Below, piece by piece: positions 24,069 through 35,875 of a DNA stretch of 64,000 nucleotides. Source of the stretch: Tetracentron sinense (taxonomy: Eukaryota; Streptophyta; Magnoliopsida; Trochodendrales; Trochodendraceae). The translations under genes were made by a program, and so were the position numbers. The stretch spans positions 11,054,416-11,118,415 of the forward strand of contig CM026567.1 in NCBI GenBank assembly GCA_015143295.1. The letters run 5' to 3'. Within the stretch, counting starts at the first letter, position 1, and each line of letters starts with the position of its first letter. A model generated the notes under the pieces. The model did not search any database, was not told the origin of the DNA, and saw nothing but the letters and a program-made list of their open reading frames with translations.

Positions 24069-24750
24069 GGGTGGTGTTAAGTGCACCCTAATATTTGATA
24101 ACTACACCCCATTTTTTAAAATTAATGACTACACGCCCTTAATTTCTTAATTTTTTAATTGCACACCTAAATATAAAAAAATTAATTATAAAATTTACAA
24201 TTATACACTAAACTTCAAATTTATTAACTATAAGACTATAGGGTAATGCTAGCTCCACTTTCTTTTAAGAGTCACTTTACCCAAGAATAACTAATGCAAT
24301 CACCACCTATTTAATTAAAGAGTTGGGATTTTCTTATCTAATATTTATGGGTGATGTACTATTTAAAAAGTGAGTCATTGATGTACAATGCAAGCACACT
24401 AAGGTGATGTACAAAATTTCAATACCATTAATCTATTTTTACAAAAAAAAAAAAAAGGAAATCTCGACTAATCGGAAATGTCCGAACAAATAGTTGTATT
24501 TTCAACAGCTATCAATCAAACAAACAAAATTGAAGCCATATGTGATAACTTTAAATCTTAAATAAACTAAATTGTCAAACTAAAAATTGAGAACTTAAGA
24601 GAACGTTGGTTAATGGAGAAGTGATGACAAATTGAGACTATGGAGAGACGATGGCAAATGAACATATAAAAATACGAATAACTTTTAAATATAAGAACAT
24701 TTTTTAATGGGGTGTAGTCATCAAATATTGGGGTGCACATAACACCACCC
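24069..24750. mobile_element. MITE with ~48-bp inverted repeats, copy B
   Basis: A 682 bp counterpart of 6,360-7,042 with the same ends and the same A/T-only flanks. Confidence 0.75.
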
Positions 24751-24852
24751 TATATATCTATATATATATATAGGCAAGTGCATGATATGAAGCATTAGGA
24801 TCTCCAAAGTCCAAATGCTAGAGGCATAGGCCTCAAGCTCCCTCAATTAGGG

Positions 24853-24865
<13 letters not shown>

Positions 24866-24900
<35 letters not shown>
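24866..24900. repeat. (TG)n microsatellite, copy B
   Basis: Same TG tract as in copy A, a likely length polymorphism between the two copies. Confidence 0.95.
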
Positions 24901-24902
<2 letters not shown>

Positions 24903-24926
24903 ATATAGGCAAGCGCATCATATGAA

Positions 24927-25556
24927 GCATTAGGATCTCCTAAATCCAAATGCTCGAGGCATAGGCCTCAAGCTTTCTCGTTTAAAAAAACAAATATAAA
25001 TGAAAATTTAAAAATAAAAATATTGTACTATAAATATATATGTATAAATGCACACCTGTGCGCAAATGAAAGACTATAAAAATTATTCAACCAGCATAGG
25101 GAAAAAATAAACAAAATATTTACTTTATTATTTATAAACATATTTTAAAACAAATGATATTCAGTCATCAACTCATGTGGCCGACTTTCGATTCTAAAGC
25201 ATTTTCAAAGAAACCATAAAAATTATATTACATGCTTATGGCTCCAGATCCCTGCAATGTATAAATAGGAAAATTTTAATGTGAAATAGAGATGCAAAAA
25301 CGTTTTTAGATTCTAAATACATTAAACATGATAAACAATATGTTAATTTAAACAACATAAAAATAAAATGAAGAAAAAGGGCTTTTTAGCCTCATTTCAA
25401 TTGCTATAAGCCCTTTTAGTTAAACTATGAGGCACACACCTTAGACATATGACAAGCCTTAAGGCATGATGTATGTTCCCTACGTGAGCCTCACACTTTG
25501 AGGGGGCATTGGGGATTTAAGCCTCAAGGCATATGCCTCACACGCCTTTCCAATGC
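24927..25556. mobile_element. Possible degenerate MITE with GCATT ends, copy B
   Basis: Counterpart of 7,214-7,840 with the same end motifs and the same doubt. Confidence 0.35.
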
Positions 25557-26339
25557 TAATATATTATACATATAAATAGGAGGATGCAATTGCATGTCAT
25601 TAAACCCTTGTCTATCTAAGGAAATCACAAAATAACAACAATGCATGATGCATGAGCAATGCTGAGAAGATCAAGTGTCAATTGTTCTTTTTTTTGGAGT
25701 GGGCAGGGCTTCACTTCGATTTGGAGGCTCTAAGGGAGGTGTTGAGTTAATTAATTTGTTTTGGGTGCTTGGCGAGGCTCTTCGGGTTGAGTTTATGTAT
25801 TTGTAAACTCTTGTCCCTCTTTTGTCCTTCTTTTCTTTGTGCCTTGTATTAGCCTTTTCGTGTTTTATATATGGTGCTTGCTTATCAATTAAAAAAAAAT
25901 CAATAAATTAGTGGTTCCTTTTGAGGCTACCTTAATTTATATTTTTGAGGCTGGATTGATACACTTTTTTTCCATAGCACGAGTAAATAATATATGTGTG
26001 GATGTTTGTGTGTGCCTCTGTTTGTTTGTTTTGGTTTTTTTTTTTTTTTGGCGGGGGGTTAAAGATGCTTGCAAACGGATATATAGAACACATTATCTGA
26101 GCAAATCAAAGAATTTTATTTTTTGCTAAATAATATTCCCTAATAATTCATAAAATCTCTTTCCCCCCACAATCACTTAAAAATTAATATATAAAAAATT
26201 TCTTAAAACTATTCTGAAAGAGAAGCACATGAAAGGAGATCTTAATAAAGAATTCGAGACAAAATACTGAAGGCATCATGCCAAAAGGAAAACTAACCTA
26301 AATACTTAAATCGGGAAAAATAAGGAAAACAAAAATTGA

Positions 26340-27005
26340 AACTCGCCTTCAGAAACCGAATAGATGACTGAAGATGAGAGGGCTTTTAGATTTAAATTCT
26401 TCCTTTTGATTAGCTTCAACCTGTAAGGATAAGAAGAACACAATGATGCATCTCAAGAGGACTAAATTACACCAAATAAAATTGATAAGAATTTTTTTAT
26501 AAAAAAAAATAGAAAAAAGACCAATTGAAACTCACCTTCAAGTATTTGGATAGACGACTGACGAGGATTAGGTTAACGATTTCCCTTCTGGTCAGCTTCA
26601 CCCTGCAAAAACACAAGAAAGAAATGAAAGAAAACAAAAATGGGGTCAAAAGAGAATGCGAGATAAACAAAAATCTAGGAAAACCAGTGGAAGAAAAAAA
26701 ACTCCATGATTGAACACATTGAAGCTACACCATTCACGCTTTGATGAGTTCAATCAATCTCAAGAGAAAATATATACAAAATAGAAAGTATAGAAAGTAC
26801 CAAATGGCGAATCCACTTCGAGAGCTCAAAAGACGGGACTGGAGAAGTGAGAATTTTCAGGGATCAGAAGAGAGGAGTGAAAGAGGAGAGGATTTTCTGA
26901 TCTAGGTTTTTAAGCTTCGATGAGAAAACGGGTCAGGATAAATCATGATTCTCGATTGTATGTATCTCCGCCTACCATTATAAATGGCACGCGCATTCAG
27001 AAACC
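26340..27005 (-). promoter_or_regulatory. Host-gene-like 5' end with small exons, copy B
   Basis: Counterpart of 8,600-9,300: TATA-like motif at about 26,975-26,987, leader at about 26,811-26,920, exon-like segment at 26,536-26,602 with TGCAG and GTGAG edges, and a second at about 26,347-26,420. Splice-like edges and the pyrimidine tract are kept in both copies. Confidence 0.35.
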
Positions 27006-29366
27006 GCTCAAATTAAAACATAAGACTGATTGGGGTTTTACCAGATTGCCCCTATAATTTGCCTTTGTTGTCGAAATAACCGGCTTTTAAAACTCTACTC
27101 ATAATGCCCCTTTTTGTTTTTTGATAACCGTGGATATCCTGATCCTTGAACGCTCATACTAATCCCACGGGCTACATAAGGAATACCCCCACCCCATGCA
27201 ACCAGTAGTGAGGGGAGCCAGGAATGGAGACTTGAGACCTCTTCTCATAATGCCCTTAACGGTCATAATGCCCTTATGTCGCATGATTTTCTAGATCCTC
27301 TTAGGACCTTTGTTAGGGAGGATGCGATGGGATGCAAATTTCGTATGATGTAATTAGTTTTTGGTTAATCAATCTGGTCGAGGTCTACCTAACCCAAGCT
27401 TATCCTCCCAAAAAAAATGTCCTTATGATTATTTTCTCATTATTCTTATTTATGAAAATTCTAAAACACTCCTTCACTGCCACCAACACTTAAATAATGA
27501 CTTCTTTAGTTTTAAAAAATAGATGGTGGAAAGATGGTTACCTACGTGCATGAGAGAACTTTACTTTGATGTGCATGATCCTGAGTAAGTTTCCAGCAAA
27601 CTCCTCACTACGTTCAACTTGTTTTCTCATGAAACTTCACTCTTCTTCTTCTTATCATATGACTGAAGGGAATCCAGATAAAAAATTATGCGAAAAACTG
27701 AATCCCGAAGATCTTTACACCATAGAAAATTAATATTAACTATATGTTAGAAGATTACCTCGGTAAATGATATTCACCGGTGAAGCACAAAAACGATGAA
27801 GCTTCGGAATTCTTTGAAAAGATTTTTCGAATAAATATCTCAAGCCCGATTCTCACTCTTCGCTATCTCCATGAAGCTTTTGAATCTTTCTTTGGCTTTT
27901 GAAAAACAAAGAGATGAAGGAGATTATGGAGTAGACTCTCTAGCTCACAAAAATCTTTAGGGTTCTAAACCATAGCTCACGAAAATCCCTTGAGGGTCTT
28001 CTCGCTCTCCCACACGAAAATCTCTTGAGGGTGCTCCCCTTTAGCTCATGATAATTATTGGAATAATAATGAATCCTCCTCTCCCCACACGGTTTGGGTG
28101 TTGTATTTATAGATATGTATGGATATTGATATTATCCATATCTCGATCATTATCCAATAATGATCATTATCTATAAGAGTTCGATAATTCATGAATGAAC
28201 AACCCCATACGGTTTTGGCTTGGAGATATATTAATATATGTGGATGGATATGGATTTTATTCATATCTTTAATCATTATCCTATAATGATAGTTATCTAT
28301 TAGATTTTCTAATTAATGATAACTCTTATCATTAAGACTCCTAGTTTAACCACAATTAGTTAGTTATAACAAACATTCTATTTGGGGATTCATATTCCTA
28401 AAAGGACTCCTTAATTAAAAGGATATAACTAACTCCCTAATATTTGGGGGGGCATGAGCAAGAGGGGGGTGTGAGCTAACTTTGTAGGGGATAAGGGATA
28501 ATGTTTATCTTTATCTCTTTTGTTTTTTTACTTCCAAGTTTGGTATCTAATCTCATTAGATAAGGGTTAATTAATTAATAATTATCTACTAACCAAAATC
28601 TCTCATACATAGAGAAGATAAAGTGGGTGCCCACCTAAGGAAGTCAATCCATGGGCTTAGGCCCACCAATAAGGTCCATTGGTATCAGTTTTTATGAATA
28701 TGGGTCCAACCCATATTCCCTTATTTTTGGTTAATTAAATAATTATTATTATTACCCTTTTAAATTAGATTAACATTTAATCTAAACTATAAATTAACAT
28801 TTAATCTATTATTTCGAGCTTATATTTCTTTATGAACATCTCCACAAATTGCTCTGGGACATTCTAACCCTGGCTTACCCAATGTTATCTCATTGACCAT
28901 TTAATAGGAATGACACCGGAATTGCACGTGACGTGAGATATCCATATTGCAATTGAATCCCAGTGAAAGAACATAAACCAATAAAGGATCCTGCCACATG
29001 AACTAATGCATTCGATTGATCATTCCAATAACATTATCCCTAATAGGCCTTCGAGATTATGATACTATCTAACCCATAGCATATTGTATATCATCCGAGT
29101 TTCCAAGACATTTGATTAAGTCATGAGAAACTATTTCTCATGTTTAAAATATTTTGAAAAACTCTTTTATTTAGTATAATATATTTCATTAAAAAATATA
29201 TTTCAAACTTGTTTGATTTCAAAATCACTTGCGTAGGCTTTAAACTTAATGTACTGTCTTACCCGGAACTTGGATAATCTCTCAATTTAATGAGTATGGA
29301 TTTCTTGTTTGAGATTCACCATGACTCGAATAACTTTCTGATTATCCAACTATCACCGTATCGTAG

Positions 29367-31220
29367 TGTCGCGACCCAAAATACCCCCTAGGAGTTAAGG
29401 ATACTTTGACTCGTGACCGCCGTATCATACCTCCAGTATGATACATAAGGCACACGTGGAAACCTGTCAGAGTACCCGAATATACATAGCGGAAACGAAA
29501 TACAATGCACAGCGGAAAATAAAATACTAAACATAGCGGAAGCAAAAATGAATACTCCTATAACTTGGCTCAAGTAAGAACCAACAAGTATACATGTGAG
29601 AAACCCAAAAGTGGAGTGGACAAACCCCACACTCACATAACAAAAGACACAAGTTCTAAGTCGGTCGATCAACAGAAATCGAAGTCACAACTCCTATCTA
29701 AAGCACCATCGTCATGATAGTGATCCATGGAAGGCTCCGGGTCACAATACTCTTCCTCGACCCAAGGTTCTTCGCCACACAAATCGAATGGAACCCGAGC
29801 ACCTGCCGATCATAACAATATCGACTGAGCATGGAATACTCAGTGTATACAAACTAATAACAACAAAGCGGTTAGGCATAGAGCATACAAGACATGGAGA
29901 ATGAAATCCGTAAAATCCTTAAAGCATGGAAACCGTGAAAGCATATATGAGATAATATTCGAAACCAAAACTGTAACCGTGTGAGTCAATCGATAATCAT
30001 AGCCTTATGAGTTCTTGTGAGTTCATGGAGTTACTTAGAGTCATTATGATCCGTAGAGACATAGAGCATAGAGCAATACCATAGAGCATTTCCATAGAGC
30101 ATAACCTTAGAGATCTTAGAGCATTTCATTGAGATCCGTGGAGCTTGTGAGACGATCTTAGAGCATTATCATAGAGTTTCCTTGTGAGCATGGTATGATC
30201 CTTAGAGCTTGTGAAACGATCTTAGAGAAATCATAGAGTTACTTAGAATCATTCATTATTCGTCTTTTCGTGAAAAACCTTTATTTGTACTTTGAGAAAT
30301 CCATGGAAACCATCGGTTCATGCGAGACATACGAGCATATGCACTTAATAAGAGAAATCATCGTATTTAAACATAGAATCCCTTAGAGGTATTTTATCAA
30401 ACACTTAGAGTGCATCATAATAGTAACCTTCATCCAAGTATATATAATCACACCTTTTTCATACATAAAATCAATACATATAGATAGGGCATAGATAAGA
30501 AGAATCATATTTAGTAACTAGTAGGATTGCAAGATTGTAGTAGAGTGTATCTACCTTGGTGAAATCAAAGATTTTGATTCCCAAAGGCTTGAACAAGCAA
30601 TAACCTTGTGTTCTTGGTTGAGAATCACCAAGGGAAGTGGAAGAACCTTGATCTTCCACAAGCTTGATCAACAAGTAGTTCCTCTCCTTCTTCTCTCTCT
30701 CAAAATCTCCTAAGATAGGGCACAAAGGGTTTCTGAAACCCTAAGGCACGAACTCAGCCTATTTATAGGCAAGGGGTTGTGTTTAAAGTCTTAAACACCC
30801 TTAATGAAGAAAAACTGCGTATGACCGATCGATCGGTGGTATGGACCGAGCGATCGGTGGCTTACCGGTCGATCGGTGTTATGACCGAGAGATCGGTCAA
30901 AAACACCCTCTCTGAAATTTTTCCCCATACAAAAAAGTTAACCGTGCGACAGCCATCGAGCGATCGGTAGTGGACCGATCGATCGCAGGTAATGACCGAG
31001 CGATCGGTGCTCTGTATGTCTGGACTGTTTTGACCATATCTTCTGACTCGCTTGTCGGATTTCGACGATTCAACTTGCGTTGGATCCGTCTTTCGAAAAC
31101 GAACATTTCTGACGTTTCGGAATTTCCGATTTCTCCCTTATTTATTAATTAGACTACGAAAATGGCCAATTAGCTATGAAGGTGCTATTCATTAAAGATG
31201 AAAAAGTCCGGGGTGCTACA
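29367..31220 (-). mobile_element. Tekay-type Ty3 solo LTR L3
   Basis: A 1,854 bp LTR with an exact TSD, CGTAG (29,362-29,366 and 31,221-31,225), inside the Copia LTR of copy B. On the minus strand it begins TGTAGCACCCCGGAC and ends GGGTCGCGACA. It holds the conserved box (about 31,108-31,022), an eight-unit palindrome array, a TATA box CCTATAAATAGG (about 30,760-30,771), the donor-like motif (30,537-30,558), CATAGAGCAT short repeats (30,060-30,230) and the CTGAG/CTCAG hairpin (29,824-29,842). Very similar to L4. Confidence 0.92.
30824..31008 (-). promoter_or_regulatory. Phased palindrome array in U3 of L3
   Basis: Eight ACCGATCGATCGGT-type 14-mers start at 30,824, 30,845, 30,864, 30,884, 30,941, 30,955, 30,974 and 30,995: steps 21, 19, 20, 57, 14, 19, 21. 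This is nearly the spacing of L1. The nearest unit is about 53 bp upstream of the TATA box. Confidence 0.88.
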
Positions 31221-31778
31221 CGTAGTCCCTCAGGTAGAGAGTACTTAGGTGCAATCAAAACAGTCAGATCACTACTCAGTTATAAATAAACTCATCAGAT
31301 CTAAGAATTATCAAAACTGTTTAATGTGAATGAGAGACCAACTATCTGATAGTATGTTTATGCAAGAAGTCTCTCATTGCATGCAATCAGTTAATGTACA
31401 TTTAAGCACCCATATGCCAATGTGTAGTCTTCACTACAATAGTTCGAGATAAAACTACATCTCAATCATTGAGAACATCTAAGCATTGTGGCAGCCATAT
31501 AAGTAAAGTGTCTAGCTTCACCCATAGCTATGACTATATAAGGTATAAAGAACTAGAAAGCTATATCTACCTGTGATAGCCCAATACCTATCACATAGCT
31601 TTCCTACAATATATCCTAGGGACCTTGTTCAATATCTGATATCGTATAGATCATCTTATGATCTTGGTCAATTACCCATAATGAATTCACAATAGATAAA
31701 AAAGATGTCTTTATTAATCTAATCAATAAGAATCTTACAATCTAAATAACTTTTTAGGGCATAATGTCCAACAGTGAC

Positions 31779-32190
31779 TTTATATAAGAAGAAAATTATT
31801 TTTAATATAACCTAAAAAGGTATATTTGAGTTTTATTCATAACTATTGTTCGTATACTTTGTATAAATAAAGGTTGTTCAGTATTATAGGGTGTTTTTAC
31901 AATGAGTATTCAAGACTAATACAGACCAAACCTTGCCCGCCAAAGAAAAAAAAAGAGCAAACCTGTAGGATCGACCTGGTCGATCTTACAGTCCAATAGG
32001 ATTGATATGGTCGATTGTATAGAACCCAATGCATTTCAAGGATCGATATGGGTATCGATATGGATCGATACTTAGTGCACAAACCAGTACATAATCGACA
32101 TGGGCATCGATATGGATCGATATACAAAGGTAAGTAAGGTTGATTGAGTTGGATCCTACCTAAAAAATGACTCGTTCATTATTGTTTTTA
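31779..32190. other. Stretch with GATCGAT-rich palindromes, no gene
   Basis: Between the Copia LTR and element M1. At 31,966-32,122 it holds a near-perfect palindrome GATCGACC-T-GGTCGATC and several GATCGATATGG / GTATCGATATGG copies, recalling the LTR arrays but without an LTR around them. The rest is A/T-rich with nothing recognised. Confidence 0.6.
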
Positions 32191-33586
32191 TGGTCAATTA
32201 CGCTGACCTCCCTTGAGATTTGGTGAAATTTCAGAAACCTCTCCTCTTGTTTCTGAATTTACATTGTCATCTTTGTCAGGCTCATCAGGTTAACACCGTT
32301 AACGAAGTATACTATTTTATTATTTTACCCCCCCCCCCAATTACTTGAAGAAACACGTCGTTGCGGCTTGATTTGAATGTTCAACCACTCAACCAAAGAG
32401 AAACACACATGTCCCAAACATTTAGTGGGAACGTAACATAGAATATGAAAATCTCTCTAGGTTTTTAGGAAAAATTAATAAAAATATTAACCTTAGGTTG
32501 ATTATGCTTAATCATAGTTAAGGGGCTCTACAAGCCGTCATGTATCCTTTTTAACACCCAGTTAAGAATCACTCATCCCTAGGATTCATCCATCTAACCG
32601 TGGTTATTAGAAATATATATATATATATATATTAACCTTAAGTTGATAACTTTGGTTTCCAAAATCTATATTAACCTTAAGTTTATACTTACCAAACCCA
32701 ATTATCATTTATTTTATTGTATTAGCTAACTTCGTTTTTAAGTAGGGTAATTTAAACATTTTAAAATGTTTAAATGATGACATCATCAAAGCCCATCCAT
32801 GTAAGTAACGACAAACTAATGGGTGTCTATTATAAACAACTAAAGTTGAGGACAATGTTTGAAATTTCGTATATTTCGACGATATTTTTCGATCTCAACG
32901 GGTTTAGAAACATTTGAACCATGTATTTTGGTTTTTACAAAATTTCAAAAATGTTGATCGTAATTTCGAAAATATCGCACGATATTTTCGAAATTTCGGT
33001 CAACATTTTCAAAAAATCCTTATTGAGAAAAAAATCATTTTTTTCGTATTTTTGTTGCTGTGATTATTTTTTTCGTGAAACCCTATTGGGATTCAGTTTG
33101 TCTGAAACTAAAAAAAGGAAAAAAAAAAAAAAGGAGAAAGAAGGAAGAAGAAGAGAGAAGGAAGGAAGAAGAAGTGAAGAACCATACCTCCATCGTCGTC
33201 GTTGCCAACCATCTACCGTTGTCGCCGAAAGCCGTAGCCCTAGGTGGCTAGGTTTTTGTTCTCCAGTTGGTGAACTTTGTTACTTCCTTCCATCGGGGTT
33301 TAAAAGACACAGATTTGGTTTTATTTAGTTAAGTTGGGTTTTTGCAATTCAGCTGCTAGGTTTATCCTAATTTGCAAAAACATTGTTATGTATAATAGTT
33401 TTGCAAATTAACTCTTTATTTTCCAGACCTCAACCCTTAGATCCCTTTTGTTTGTAATTATTAATAAAATGACTATTATGCCCTTGAGATATTTCATAAC
33501 TTCACATAGCCTCCTTAATTGCTCTTTAACTATGATTAATAAGTTTTAACCCCTATGGTTAATTGTTTACTAAAAATTAAAGTTAG

Positions 33587-34093
33587 ATTCTTTAACCTTA
33601 AAGGTTATTAAATCTTAACCATAGTTAAAGGGAACAAGTTAATTGTTTTCAATAAAACTGAAGTTAGATGCTTTAACCCTAAGGGTCAATGAATCTTAAT
33701 CATAGTCAAAGAGAGTTAAAGGGGGACACGGTAATTTTTTATTTTTTTTTCTAAAAACCAAGGTTAGATGCTTTAACCCTAAGGGTTAGTAAATCTTAAT
33801 TATAGGTAAAGGGAGTTAAAAGGGACAGATTTTTTTTAAAAAAATTCTCTAAAAACCAAGGTTAGTCGCTTTGACCCTAAGGGTTAGTGAACCTTAATCA
33901 CAGTTAAAAGCATATTAAATTTTTTTTCTAAAAAACAAAGGTTAGATGCTTTAACTCTAAGGGTTAGTAAATCTTAACCATAGTTAAAGGGAGTTTTTTT
34001 CTTAAAAAATAAGGTTAGATGCTTTAATCCTAAGGGTAAGTGAATCTTAACCATAGTTAAGGGAGTTAAAAAGGGGTTAAAGATCTCATTATT
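33587..34093. repeat. Tandem repeats with an AACCCTAAGGGTT core, six units
   Basis: Units of 70-100 bp starting near 33,587, 33,667, 33,766, 33,865, 33,946 and 34,017. Each has the order AGGTTAGATGCTTTAACCC, TAAGGGTTAGTAAATC, TTAACCATAGTTAAAGGG. The reverse complement of the same unit is repeated in M2 and also occurs in M3 and M4. L4 interrupts the last unit. Confidence 0.85.
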
Positions 34094-35476
34094 TGTCGCG
34101 ACCCAAAATACCCCCTAGGAGTTAAGGATACTTTGACTCGTGACCGCCGTATCATACCTCCCGTATAATACATAAGGCACACGTGGAGACCTGTCAGAGT
34201 ACCTGAATATACATAGCGGAAACGAAATACAATACACAACGGAAAAATAAAATACTAAACATAGCGGAAGCAAAATGAATACTCCTATAACTTGGCTCAA
34301 GTAAGAGCCAACAAGTATACATGTGTGAGAAACCCAAAAGTGGAGTGGACAAACCCCACACTCACATAACAAAATGACACAAGTTCTGAGTCGGTCGATC
34401 AACAGAAATCGAAGTCACGACTCCTATCTAAAGCACCATCGTCATGATAGTGATCCATGGAAGGCTCCGGGTCACGGTACTCTTCCTCGACCCAAGGTTC
34501 TTCGCCACACAAATCGAATGGAACCCGAGCACCTGCCGATCATAACAATATCGACTGAGCATGGAATACTCAGTGTATACAAACTAATAACAATAAAGCG
34601 GTTAGGCATAGAGCATACAAGACATGGAGAATGAAATTCGTAAATTCCTTAAAGCATGGAAACCGTGAGAACGTATGCGAGATAATATTCAAAAACCAAA
34701 ACTGTATCCGTGTGAGTCAATCGATAATCGTAGCCTTATGAGTTCTTGTGAGTTCATGGAGTTACTTAGAGTCATTATGATCCGTAGAGACATAGAGCAT
34801 AGAGCAATAACCTTAGAGCATTTCCATAGAGCATAACCTTAGAGATCTTAGAGCATTTCATTATGATCCGTGGAGCTTGTGAGACGATCTTAGAGCATTA
34901 TCATAGAGTTTCCTTGTGAGCATGGTGTGATCCTTAGAGCTTGTGAAACGATCTTAGAGAAATCATAGAGTTACTTAGAATCATTCATTATTCATCTTTT
35001 CGTGAAAAACCTTTGTTTGTACTTTGAGAAATCCATGGAAACCATCGGTTTATGCGAGACATGCGAGCATATGCACTTAATAAGAGAAATCATCATATTT
35101 AAGCATAGAATCCCTTAGAGGTATTTCATCAAACACTTAGAGTGCATCGTAATAGTAACCTTCATCCAAGTATATAATCACACCTTTTTCATACATAAAA
35201 TCAATACATATAGATAGGGCATAGATAAGAAGAATCATAATTAGTAACTAGTAGGATTGCAAGATTGTAGTAGAGTGTATCTACCTTAGAGAAATCAATG
35301 AGTTTGACTCCCAATAGCTGGAACAAGCAAGAACAGTGAGTTCTTGGCTGGAAAACACCAAATGGAAAGGAAGAACTTGATCTTCCACAAGCTTGAACGA
35401 TCACCAAGTCCTCTCCTCCTTCTCTTCTTCAAATCCCTCAAAAATAATGCACAAAGGGTTTGTGAAACCCTAAGGC

Positions 35477-35627
35477 ATTAGATCTAATAGAATTATTTTG
35501 CCGTATCCTCCAACTTTCACTTCTTGCTCTTTGACGGGCCATTAGGTCTACGGCGGCGAAGGGGGGACCAGAAAACGCCTTTCGTTTTCCACCCTTCGTC
35601 GGCCCTTGCCGCCTTGGTCTACTTCCT
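35477..35627. other. GC-rich segment unique to L4
   Basis: Between a sequence shared with L3 (AAACCCTAAGGCA) and the TATA box, L4 has about 150 bp with no counterpart in L3, which there has only ~15 bp. It is markedly GC-richer than its surroundings (TACGGCGGCGAAGGGGGG, CCCTTGCCGCCTTGG). Its composition recalls plant mitochondrial DNA, but I cannot assign it. Confidence 0.6.
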
Positions 35628-35691
35628 CTTTTATAGGCAAAGGGTGATGGTTAAAGTCTTAAACACCCTTAATGAAGAAAATCTGCGTATG

Positions 35692-35875
35692 ACCGATCGA
35701 TCGGTGGTATGGACCGAGCGATCGGTGGCTTACCGGTCGATCGGTGTTATGACCAAGAGATCGGTCAAAAACACACTCTCTGGAATTTTTCCCCATACAA
35801 AAAAGTTAACCGTGCGACAGCTATCGAGCGATCGGTAGTTGACCGATCGATCGCTGACTGGACCGAGCGATCGGT
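35692..35875 (-). promoter_or_regulatory. Phased palindrome array in U3 of L4
   Basis: Eight units start at 35,692, 35,713, 35,732, 35,752, 35,809, 35,823, 35,842 and 35,862, the same step pattern as L1 and L3 to within one base. The GC-rich segment lies on the other side of the TATA box, so it does not alter the array-to-TATA distance. Confidence 0.88.

Larger units (their letters stand above)
18134..31773. repeat. Copy B of the duplicated block
   Basis: Second copy of the block that opens the window, in the same orientation. It extends further on the left (the LINE-like ORF begins at 17,843) and on the right reaches the 5' end of the Copia LTR at 31,773, which copy A does not show because of the gap. 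Private to this copy is the Tekay-type solo LTR at 29,367-31,220. At the site of copy A's LTR insertion, copy B has an uninterrupted GAATC. Confidence 0.93.
27664..31773 (-). mobile_element. Copia solo LTR, copy B, interrupted by a Tekay-type LTR
   Basis: About 2.25 kb of LTR once the nested 29,367-31,220 element is set aside. On the minus strand it begins TGTTGGACATTATGCCC at 31,773, matching the start of the plus-strand LTR at 47,434 (TGTTAGACATATATGCCC), and ends at 27,664. The flanking GTGAC at 31,774-31,778 matches the flank kept in copy A. A minus-strand TATA box (CTATAAATAC) lies near 28,100-28,110. No gag or pol is adjacent, so it is a solo LTR left by recombination. Confidence 0.8.

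Noticed and set aside
33060-33251. Lysine/glutamate-rich ORF
   Set aside because: Product of an AAG/GGA-rich low-complexity run, with no domain.
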